A DNA stretch of 64,000 nt from Streptomyces zhaozhouensis (GTDB lineage: Bacteria > Actinomycetota > Actinomycetes > Streptomycetales > Streptomycetaceae). Position 1 is the stretch's first letter. Each line of letters opens with the position of its first letter. The position numbers and the translations under genes are program-made. The DNA is taken from contig NZ_OCNE01000020.1 of the NCBI RefSeq assembly GCF_900230195.1, positions 61,389-125,388 of the forward strand. Reading direction: 5' to 3'. The notes under the pieces are model-generated. The model had not been told where the DNA came from and did not search any database. It worked only from the letters and a program-made list of their open reading frames with translations. Of the stretch, positions 57,088 through 64,000 are shown in pieces.

Positions 57088-60000
57088 GTGGGGGTAGCGA
57101 GGGTGGACACGCGCGAACGCGAGACGCCGGCGGGCGCGGCCGAGGCGCCGGACCGGGGCAGTTACGAGGTGCTGAGGGACCGACTCGTGGCGGCCGCCGG
57201 CGAGTTGGGGGAACGGACCAGGCGGCTGAACGCCGACCGGGTCGCGACGTTCGGCGGCGGCGAGCTGGAGCTGGTCGCCACCGGGCGGCTGCGCACCGGG
57301 CGCGACAGCCTGCCGAGGGACCTGGTGCGGGTCGGCGACGCGCTGCTCTTCGGCTACCGGGTGCCGCCCGCGCCCGGCCAGTCCACCGGCGTCGGCGACG
57401 TGTTCGGGCTGCACAGGCCCGACGGCGACGGCTTCACGCCGGTCGGCCCCGAGGCGGTGCCGGGGCTGCTCGACGACCCCGCCTTCCAGCGGGACTTCGC
57501 CGAGCTGTTCCGCTACTTCCAGCAGTCCACGCTGCTGCGGCTGCGGACCGTCGGGGGCCTGCTGCTCGCGGTCTTCCGCACCGGCGAGCGGATCGACGAC
57601 ATCCGGGTGCTCCGCTGGCGGCTGCACCCCGACGGGCGGCCCGAGTACGTCGACGCCAAGGGCGAACGCGACCACGTCCAGCCGCCGCCGCACGAGATCA
57701 CCTGGGTGCCCGCCACCCGCGACGACCAGGTGCCCGGCGCCGCCCCTGGGCAGCACCCGCACCTGGACATCGCCGGCGTGCTCCGCCTGGCCACCGGCGG
57801 CGGCACCCTCGCCCTGCGCACCGCGGGGGACGAGCCGGACGGCGCGCCGCGCCACAGCGAGCCGCTGGCCGAGCCGTTGCAGTCGCTCGCCGACGCGCGG
57901 GTCGCGCACGCCCGCGTCGGCCCGCTGCTGCTGCTGGACGTGCTCCCCTACAACGAGACCGACCACCGCTACCTCGTCCACAACACCCGCACCGGCGACA
58001 TCACCCGGCTCGACGGCATCGGCCGCGGCTGCCGGGTGCTGCCCGAGGACCAGGGCGTGATCTTCCCCGGCGGCTACTACCTGTCGGCCGCGCCCGCCGG
58101 CTCCGCCGCCCGCACCTTCGACCTGGACGCCGAGGGGCTGACGTTCGAACGGCTGCTGCGTGCGCCCAACGGCGAGGACCTGCTCTACGTCTTCCGCGAC
58201 GACGCGCGCGGCCGCGCGCTGCTGCTGCCGTACAACCTGATCGACAAGTCCGTGCGGAACCCGATTAGTTGCCTCGGCCACGCGCTCTTCGACGACGGCC
58301 GCCTCGTGGTCTGCCGCGCCGAGGCCGCCGAAGCGTCCCGGGTCCACCCGGTGCAACTGTGGGCGACGCCGTTCACCAGCGAGGAGCACGCCGCCGCCCA
58401 GCCGGCCGGCACGGGGCCGCTGGCCAGGATCGGCAACGCCGACCTGGTGCGCGGCGTGTCCGACGCGTTCACCGTCGTCCGGATGGCCACCGAACTGGAG
58501 CCGGACACCGCCGTGTTCGAGGCCGTCGTCGGCGCCTGCGACCGGCTCACCGACCAGTACCACTGGCTGACGCTGCCCGAGGCGCACGCGCTGCACGAGC
58601 CGGTCGCCACGCTCCGCGCCACCGCCGAGCAGGTCATCGCCGAGTACGAACGGGTGCGCGAGCTGCGCGCGCAGGCCGCCGCCACCCTCGCCGAGGCCGA
58701 GTCCGAGATCACCGGACTGGTGCGGCGGGCACGCGGCGAGGCGCCGCGCGGCGCCGCCGAGTGGGTCACCCTGCTGACCCGGCTGCGCCGCGCCCAGGGC
58801 CGGGTCGCCGCGCTCCGCGACACCCGGCACATCGACACCGGCGCGCTGGACCGGCTCGACGAGACCCTCACCGAGTCGCTGGCCGCCACCGGCCGCCGCG
58901 CCGTCGCGTTCCTCTCCCGCGACGACGCGTTCGACGAGACCCACGCCGCCATCGCCGAACTCGCCGAACGCGCCGCCGCCGTGGAGAGCGTCGCCGACGC
59001 CGTGCCGCTCGCCGACGCCTGCGCCGAGCACGCCGACGAACTCCGCACCGTCACCGAGGTGATCGGCACGCTGGAGATCGCCGACGCCGTCGTCCGCACC
59101 GAACTCCTCACCCGCGTCGGCGAGGTCACCGGCGCCGTCAACCGCGCCCGCGCCGTCCTCGACGGGCGCCGCCGCGAGCTGCTGGAGAGCGAGGGCCGCG
59201 CCGAGTTCGCCGCCGAGTACGCGCTGCTCGGCCAGGCAGTCACCGGCGCGCTGGCGGCCGCCACCACGCCCGAGGAGTGCGACGAACACCTCGGCCGGCT
59301 GCTGCTGACGGTGGAGAACCTGGAAGCCAGGTTCGGCACCTTCGACGACTATCTGGCCCAACTCGCCGACCAGCGCGAGGAGATCTACGAGACCTTCGCC
59401 GCCCGCAAGCAGGCCCAGCTCGACGAGCGGGCCCGGCACGCCGAGCGGCTGGCCGCCTCGGCCGAGCGGGTGCTGGACACCGTGGGCCGCCGCGCCTCCG
59501 CCCAGGGCAGCCAGGACGAGATCAACGCCTACTTCGCCGCCGACCCGCTGGTCGCCCGGGTCCGCGCCACCGCCGACGAACTCCGTTCCGTCGGCGAGGA
59601 GGTGCGCGCCGACGAGATCGAGGGGCGGCTGACCGCGCTGCGCCAGGAGGCCGGGCGCACCCTGCGGGACCGCGCCGAACTCTTCGGCGCCGACGGCACC
59701 ATCCGGCTCGGCCGCCACCACTTCACCGCGTCCACCCAGCCGATCGACCTCACCCTGGTGCCGCACGAGGGCGGCCTCGCGTTCGCCGTCACCGGCACCG
59801 ACTACCGGGCCGCCGTCACCGACGCCGAACTCGCCGCGGCCCGCCACTTCTGGGACCAGCCGCTGGCCTCCGAGTCCCCCGACGTCTACCGCGCCGAGCA
59901 CCTGGCGGCGACCGTGCTCACCGGGGCCGAGGACGCCGAACTCACCGCGGCGGCGGCCGAGGACCAACTGCTGCCGCTCGTCCGCCGGTTCGCCGAGGCC

Positions 60001-61947
60001 GCCTACGACGAGGGATACGACAGGGGCGTCCACGACCAGGACGCCGCCCTCATTCTCGGCGCCGTGCTGCGGCTGCGCGAGGCCGCGGGGCTGCTCCGCT
60101 TCCCGCCCGAACTCCGCGCCTGCGCCCAGTTGTTCTGGGCGCACGGCACGACGGAGACGACCCGTGCCGCGCTCACCACCAGGGCCCAGTCGCTGGCGCG
60201 CGCACGCGCCACCTTCGGGGCGACCGCCGCCGTCGACGCGCTCGGCGAGGAACTCACCGACGCCGTCGGCGCGTTCCTCGCCGGACTGCCGGCCGAGGCG
60301 GGGCTGCCGCGCGAGGCGCCGGCCGGGGTCGGCGGCTATCTGCTGGAAGAACTGGCCGCCGGCGGGCCGGCGTTCGTCACCAGCCCGGCCGCCGGCGCGC
60401 TGCGCGGCGACTTCCACTCCGCGCTCGGCGAGGCCGGCGTCAAGGAGCTGACCCAGGACCTGGCCGCCGTCGGCAGCGACCTGGCCGCCCGCCACCAGCT
60501 GGTCGCCGCCTGGCTGACCGCGTTCACCGGCGCGCAGGGCCGCGACGCCACCGACCTCCCGGAGGCCGCCGCCCTCGAACTCACCGCCGACACCCTGGAG
60601 CACCGGCCGGTCGACGCCGAGCTGACCGCCGTCATCAGCGGGCTGCTGGGCAGCCATCCCCGGCTGCGACGCGGCGAACTCCCGCTGCGGCTCGACGAGT
60701 TCCTCACCCGCACCGGGACGTTCCGCACCGAACGGGTGCCCGCCCACCGCGCCTACGTCCGCCGCCGCAACGCGCTGCTCGACGCGGAACGCCGCAGGCT
60801 GCGGCTGGAGAGCCACCGGCCGCGGGTGATGCCGGCGTTCGTCCGCAACCGGCTGCTCGACGAGGTCTATCTGCCGCTGATCGGCGACAACCTCGCCAAG
60901 CAGCTCGGCGCGGCCGGCGCCGAGCGGCGCACCGACAGCCAGGGGCTGTTGCTGCTGCTCTCCCCGCCCGGCTACGGCAAGACGACGCTGATGGAGTATG
61001 TCGCCGCCCGCCTCGGGATGGTCTTCGTCAAGGTCGACGGGCCCGCCCTCGGCCACCACACCACCTCCCTGGACCCGACGGCGGCGCCGGACGCCGCCGC
61101 CCGGCGGGAGATCGAGAAGCTCAACTTCGCGCTGGAGATGGGCAACAACGTGCTGCTCCATCTCGACGACATCCAGCACTGCTCGCCCGAGCTGCTCCAG
61201 CGCTTCATCCCGCTGTGCGACGCGCAGCGCCGCATCGACGGCGTCCGCACCTCCGACGGCGCGGCCGTCAGCCACGACCTGCGCGGCAAGCGCTTCGCCG
61301 TCTGCATGGCGGGCAACCCGTTCACCGAGTCAGGCCACCGCTTCCGCGTCCCCGACATGCTGGCCAACCGGGCCGACGTGTGGAACCTGGGAGAAGTGCT
61401 GACGGGACGTCAGGAACTCTTCGCACTCAGCCACGTCGAGAACGCGCTGACCGCCAACCCGACGCTCGCGCCCCTCGCCTCCCGCGACCGCGCCGACATC
61501 GAACTGCTGGTGCGGCTGGCGCGCGGCGACGAGACCGCCTCGGCCGAGCGGCTGCGTCACCCGTACACGCCGGCCGACCTGGAGCAGATCCTCGCCGTGC
61601 TGCGGCTGCTGCTGCGGGTGCGGGACGTGATGCTCCAGGTCAACGCGGCGTACATCGCCTCGGCGACGCAGGAGGACGCCACCCGCGTCGAGCCGCCGTT
61701 CCGCCTCCAGGGCTCCTACCGCAACACCAACCAGATCGCGGAGCGGATCGTTCCGGTGCTCAACGAGGAGGAGCTGGACGCGCTGATCGACGACCACTAC
61801 CGGGCCGAGGCCCAGACCCTCACCACAGGCGCGGAGGCCAACCTCCTCAAACTGGCGGAGCTGCGGGGGCGGTTGACCCCCGAGGAGGCGGTCCGCTGGG
61901 CCGAACTGAAGGCATCCTTCGCACGCGGTGGACCGGTGACGGCCTGA
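57088..61947 (+). CDS. Giant 'DNA repair'-family AAA ATPase
   Basis: 1619 residues. The N-terminal half (about 30-450) is beta-rich and may be a propeller-like fold (repeated segments such as HRYLVHNTRTGDITRLDG and DDGRLVVCRAEAAEASRV), corresponding to the family annotated 'ATPase involved in DNA repair'. Residues about 480-850 and 960-1250 are largely helical or coiled coil. The AAA core has Walker A PPGYGKTT (K1298) and Walker B LLHLDDIQH (D1360-D1361); AGNPFTESG matches a sensor-1-like segment and the overall look is MoxR-like. No membrane segment or signal is present. The GTG at 57088 is chosen for GGAGAG 6 nt upstream. The DNA repair label is historical; the flotillin linkage points to a membrane-related task. 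Its stop abuts a dispersed repeat. Confidence 0.85.
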   Translation: MGVARVDTRERETPAGAAEAPDRGSYEVLRDRLVAAAGELGERTRRLNADRVATFGGGELELVATGRLRTGRDSLPRDLVRVGDALLFGYRVPPAPGQSTGVGDVFGLHRPDGDGFTPVGPEAVPGLLDDPAFQRDFAELFRYFQQSTLLRLRTVGGLLLAVFRTGERIDDIRVLRWRLHPDGRPEYVDAKGERDHVQPPPHEITWVPATRDDQVPGAAPGQHPHLDIAGVLRLATGGGTLALRTAGDEPDGAPRHSEPLAEPLQSLADARVAHARVGPLLLLDVLPYNETDHRYLVHNTRTGDITRLDGIGRGCRVLPEDQGVIFPGGYYLSAAPAGSAARTFDLDAEGLTFERLLRAPNGEDLLYVFRDDARGRALLLPYNLIDKSVRNPISCLGHALFDDGRLVVCRAEAAEASRVHPVQLWATPFTSEEHAAAQPAGTGPLARIGNADLVRGVSDAFTVVRMATELEPDTAVFEAVVGACDRLTDQYHWLTLPEAHALHEPVATLRATAEQVIAEYERVRELRAQAAATLAEAESEITGLVRRARGEAPRGAAEWVTLLTRLRRAQGRVAALRDTRHIDTGALDRLDETLTESLAATGRRAVAFLSRDDAFDETHAAIAELAERAAAVESVADAVPLADACAEHADELRTVTEVIGTLEIADAVVRTELLTRVGEVTGAVNRARAVLDGRRRELLESEGRAEFAAEYALLGQAVTGALAAATTPEECDEHLGRLLLTVENLEARFGTFDDYLAQLADQREEIYETFAARKQAQLDERARHAERLAASAERVLDTVGRRASAQGSQDEINAYFAADPLVARVRATADELRSVGEEVRADEIEGRLTALRQEAGRTLRDRAELFGADGTIRLGRHHFTASTQPIDLTLVPHEGGLAFAVTGTDYRAAVTDAELAAARHFWDQPLASESPDVYRAEHLAATVLTGAEDAELTAAAAEDQLLPLVRRFAEAAYDEGYDRGVHDQDAALILGAVLRLREAAGLLRFPPELRACAQLFWAHGTTETTRAALTTRAQSLARARATFGATAAVDALGEELTDAVGAFLAGLPAEAGLPREAPAGVGGYLLEELAAGGPAFVTSPAAGALRGDFHSALGEAGVKELTQDLAAVGSDLAARHQLVAAWLTAFTGAQGRDATDLPEAAALELTADTLEHRPVDAELTAVISGLLGSHPRLRRGELPLRLDEFLTRTGTFRTERVPAHRAYVRRRNALLDAERRRLRLESHRPRVMPAFVRNRLLDEVYLPLIGDNLAKQLGAAGAERRTDSQGLLLLLSPPGYGKTTLMEYVAARLGMVFVKVDGPALGHHTTSLDPTAAPDAAARREIEKLNFALEMGNNVLLHLDDIQHCSPELLQRFIPLCDAQRRIDGVRTSDGAAVSHDLRGKRFAVCMAGNPFTESGHRFRVPDMLANRADVWNLGEVLTGRQELFALSHVENALTANPTLAPLASRDRADIELLVRLARGDETASAERLRHPYTPADLEQILAVLRLLLRVRDVMLQVNAAYIASATQEDATRVEPPFRLQGSYRNTNQIAERIVPVLNEEELDALIDDHYRAEAQTLTTGAEANLLKLAELRGRLTPEEAVRWAELKASFARGGPVTA

Positions 61948-62070
61948 GGGGCGCGGGGAACGGCGCGGATGCTGGGTGGCGGGGGTCAGGCGACTATGGT
62001 GCGGTGCCGGCTGGGTGGGTGGTCGGGTGCGCCCCGGTGGTGGGTTGCTCGCGCGGTTCCCCGCGCCCCC
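61948..62070. repeat. Facing pair of dispersed repeats after the giant ATPase
   Basis: GGGGCGCGGGGAACGGCGCG (its G-run directly follows the ATPase stop at 61947) and GCGCGGTTCCCCGCGCCCCC (about 62051-62070) face each other across about 80 nt. Between them are the GATGCTGGGTGGCGGGGGTC and GGCTGGGTGGGTGGTCG segments seen in the 5 kb and 25 kb loci. Further on, CACCGCCGGTGGGCGGTC is directly repeated (about 62072 and 62110). It is probably a terminator for both convergent units. Confidence 0.75.
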
Positions 62071-62130
62071 GCACCGCCGGTGGGCGGTCGCGGTCAGCCG
62101 GCCAGGCGCACCGCCGGTGGGCGGTCCCGT

Positions 62131-63120
62131 TCAGGCGGCCAGGCTGATCGCCGTGGCCACCAGGTAGCAGCCGACGAAGAACGCGGCCAGCCGCACCACC
62201 CCGGCCCCCACGTAGCGCCAGTAGAAGCGCCGCGGCGCCGAGGCGTTCTCCGGCAGCCGGGCCAGCGTCGCCGCGGGGGAGCGGCGGCCGCCGCCGGTCA
62301 GTCGCCACAGCCGTTCGGTGTGCAGCGCCGGCACCCGCCAGCCGGCCAGCACGCCGCTGGCCACCATCTGGTGGCGCAGCCAGGCCAGTTCGTGACGCCA
62401 CCCGACCTTCTGGGTGCGCGGCACCCGGTCGCCTGGCCGCCGCCACTTCAGGAAGCAGTACCGGAAGCAGAGCGACCAGCCACCCGCCACCACCGCCACC
62501 ACCGCCAGCAGCGGCCCGTTCTCGTCCGGCGCCGCCAGCACCGGCGCCGCCGCGCCCAGCGTGCCGAGCACGGTCAGCATCCCCACGCCCCAACCCGCCA
62601 ACGTCCAGCGGAAGTTGCGAAACGGCGCGGTGCGCATCCCGTGCACCAGCTCCCGCTGGTCGCGCGGCGCGAACGCCGTCAGCCCCGAGGTCGAGCGCTG
62701 GTAGAGCTCCTCCGCACGCCCCCACAGGGCCGCGCCGTGCGCGGGCCCCAGCGGCGGCAGCGCGTACAACCCCGCGAGCTGCGCGTCCCGTTGGCTCTCA
62801 CCGGCGCGGAACTCCGCGCCCAGCGGCCCGTGCCGCGGCGTCAGCCGGCGCAACGCCAGCCACGCCCCCCACAGCGCGACCGCCGCGACCGGAACGCCGG
62901 GCAGCAGCCAGCCGGCCCACTCCTCGACGTCCGTCAACGGCATCGCGACACCGGCCAGCACCGCGAACGCGGCGACCGGGACGGCGACCAGGGCCAGCAC
63001 CAGCGGGGCGGCGCCCGACCGCTCGTAGTGCTGCCGGTCGAGCGCCACCAGGTAGTCGTTGATCGGCCGCAGCCGACCCAGCCAGTCCCCGTCTCCCGTC
63101 GTCACGTCCATGACCACCAT
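62131..63120 (-). CDS. Membrane protein of unknown function
   Basis: 329 residues with five predicted membrane helices: a pair at about 40-65 and 70-95, another pair at about 175-195 and 200-220, and one at the C-terminus (VRLAAFFVGCYLVATAISL). The polar loops are Arg-rich. No family is recognised. The ATG at 63120 and the ATG at 63111 (MDVTTGDGDW) are both possible; neither has a strong ribosome-binding site. It lies 39 bp after the next minus-strand gene upstream and is probably co-transcribed with it. It is convergent with the giant ATPase. Confidence 0.75.
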   Translation of the reverse strand: MVVMDVTTGDGDWLGRLRPINDYLVALDRQHYERSGAAPLVLALVAVPVAAFAVLAGVAMPLTDVEEWAGWLLPGVPVAAVALWGAWLALRRLTPRHGPLGAEFRAGESQRDAQLAGLYALPPLGPAHGAALWGRAEELYQRSTSGLTAFAPRDQRELVHGMRTAPFRNFRWTLAGWGVGMLTVLGTLGAAAPVLAAPDENGPLLAVVAVVAGGWSLCFRYCFLKWRRPGDRVPRTQKVGWRHELAWLRHQMVASGVLAGWRVPALHTERLWRLTGGGRRSPAATLARLPENASAPRRFYWRYVGAGVVRLAAFFVGCYLVATAISLAA

Positions 63121-63159
63121 GATGCCCGCCGGGCCCCCGACCCCGGCGGGCCCGTCCCC

Positions 63160-63912
63160 TCAGGCGGGGGCGCCCCGGAGATCCCTGGTGAAGACCGCGT
63201 CGTCGCCCTTGGCGGCCTTGGCCACCGCGTCGGGGTCGAACGAGACGGTGCGCGCGATCTTCGCCAGATGGTCCCCGAAGACCGGGGTGTGGCGCAGGGT
63301 CGGCGTCGCGATGGTGAAGTAGACGCAGTAGTCCCGGGGCGCGGGCATCGCCAACTGGAGGAAGGAGACCCCCAGCTTCGGCGGCGGGCCCTGGCCGACG
63401 CCCTCCGGGCGCGGGAACGTCATCGACCGCAGCGAGATCGAGGTCACCGCGGGGCCGCCGGGCAGCTTGGTGGCCATCAGGGTGTCCTGCGGGCCACGGG
63501 CGCCCTTCGCCAACCGCTCGTCTATGTCGGTCAGTTGGCTCTGGGGAACCTCGCCGAAGTACTCCTCCTTCTTCACCCGGTAGATCGACTCGGCCGCGAT
63601 CAGCGCCGACTCGTGCCGCGTCGGCAGCAGGCCCACGACCAGCATTCCCAGCGCCAGCGAGCCGTTCTCCACGCTGATGTGGACCGCCGTCTTGCACACC
63701 TCGTCGACCTGGAGCATCGGCAGCACGCGCGGCATGTTCTCCATCGCGTAGCTCCGGCCCTCGCCCCCGACCGTCGGCATCAGCCGGTCCAGCGTCTGTG
63801 ACCACTCCTCGGGCGAGGGCGAGTCGGGCAGCGGCACATAGCTGTCCGGGACGCGCGCGGTGAAGCAGAGCGGTATGCCGGCGCCCTCGGCCGACTCGAC
63901 GGGGCCGCTCAT
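63160..63912 (-). CDS. Conserved hypothetical protein, 250 residues
   Basis: Soluble protein without a recognised domain. It starts MSGPVESAEGAGIPLCF and contains YVPLPDSPSPEEWSQTLDRL, AVHISVENGSLALGMLVVGL and a C-terminal FDPDAVAKAAKGDDAVFTRDL. The beta-rich centre with regularly spaced hydrophobics suggests a compact mixed fold. The start is the ATG at 63912 with AAAGGAT about 12 nt upstream; the frame is open to the window edge, so a longer N-terminus cannot be excluded. The downstream membrane protein follows after 39 bp. The pair may belong to a longer operon beyond the window. Confidence 0.72.
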   Translation of the reverse strand: MSGPVESAEGAGIPLCFTARVPDSYVPLPDSPSPEEWSQTLDRLMPTVGGEGRSYAMENMPRVLPMLQVDEVCKTAVHISVENGSLALGMLVVGLLPTRHESALIAAESIYRVKKEEYFGEVPQSQLTDIDERLAKGARGPQDTLMATKLPGGPAVTSISLRSMTFPRPEGVGQGPPPKLGVSFLQLAMPAPRDYCVYFTIATPTLRHTPVFGDHLAKIARTVSFDPDAVAKAAKGDDAVFTRDLRGAPA

Positions 63913-63937
63913 TAGAGGACCATCCTTTCTGCAGCCC

Positions 63938-64000
63938 TCACGGGTAGGGTTGTGACCTCTTGGTCCCGGCGGGTGCATGGCCATCGTCGCGAGCCGTTCG
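63938..64000 (-). CDS. Possible C-terminal end of a gene continuing beyond the window
   Basis: Reading the minus strand from the window edge gives 20 codons ending RSQPYP and a stop at 63938-63940, 25 nt before the next start. The frame and spacing fit an upstream operon member, but 63 bp is too little to judge. The competing frame is the upstream extension of the 63160-63912 gene. Confidence 0.2.
   Translation of the reverse strand, partial: RTARDDGHAPAGTKRSQPYP

Noticed and set aside
55483..61275. A 1930-codon open frame on the minus strand
   Set aside because: It is antisense to the flotillin and giant ATPase genes. Its product is dominated by Gly, Arg, Val and Leu runs from complementing high-GC third positions and shows no domain.
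1..64000. bldA dependence through TTA codons
   Set aside because: TTA triplets noticed were in intergenic DNA, out of frame or stop-codon complements. None was in frame in an accepted gene.

Overview
The window reads as a chromosomal segment of a Streptomyces or very close relative. Codons are overwhelmingly G/C-ending. It carries an SsgA-like sporulation-family protein, DUF2510/RDD membrane proteins, an EhuBCDA ectoine uptake system and many leaderless genes with TANNNT -10 boxes. I saw no TTA codon in a gene I accept, and no insertion sequence, prophage or CRISPR array. The stretch pncB - clpS - DUF2017 - mec - cysO - cysM - MBL hydrolase - rph - rdgB follows the conserved actinobacterial order known from Mycobacterium tuberculosis (Rv1330c to Rv1341).

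Layout. 1-5 kb: two subunits of a xanthine dehydrogenase-type molybdenum hydroxylase whose large subunit lacks key family residues, then an MFS exporter. 5-9 kb: a DEIH-box helicase, an IclR regulator and a Lon-like (S16) protease without a PDZ domain. 9-11.6 kb: hppD (tyrosine catabolism), a divergent Lrp/AsnC regulator, and an SsgA-like protein whose 3' end overlaps the regulator antisense. 12-17.5 kb: two RDD membrane proteins, a small membrane protein and a secreted M6 (immune inhibitor A-type) metalloprotease. 18-20.3 kb: NAD salvage (nicotinamidase-like, pncB), with a palindrome in the pncB promoter. 20.3-25 kb: clpS, DUF2017, a Na+/alanine symporter and the mec-cysO-cysM sulfur-carrier cysteine pathway, with a short leaderless Cys-containing upstream ORF before cysO. 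25-35 kb: an FtsW/RodA-family protein, an MBL hydrolase, rph, then a lipoprotein gene and a sugar ABC transporter plus GH42 beta-galactosidase cassette lying between rph and rdgB.

35-46 kb: a class F sortase with a cell-surface protein, a HAD-IIA phosphatase, Bcp peroxiredoxin, a DUF3618 protein, a GroES-like protein, a bifunctional PBP, an SGNH hydrolase, a DUF445 protein, tRNA-Leu(UAG), an OsmC-family peroxidase and an ABM-domain protein. 46-53.8 kb, all on the minus strand: an osmotic/ion-homeostasis block with an IclR regulator, ehuBCDA (ectoine import), nhaA and a TrkH/TrkA potassium uptake pair. 54-62 kb: the most intriguing module, a YqiJ-like membrane protein, a 689-residue flotillin and a 1619-residue 'DNA repair'-type AAA ATPase. 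Two uncharacterised minus-strand genes close the window.

A dispersed repeat built on GCGCGGTTCCCCGCGCCCC and its complement sits in at least seven places between genes, often as facing arms that form long hairpins next to gene ends. Functions are assigned from motifs read by eye; no database search was run.
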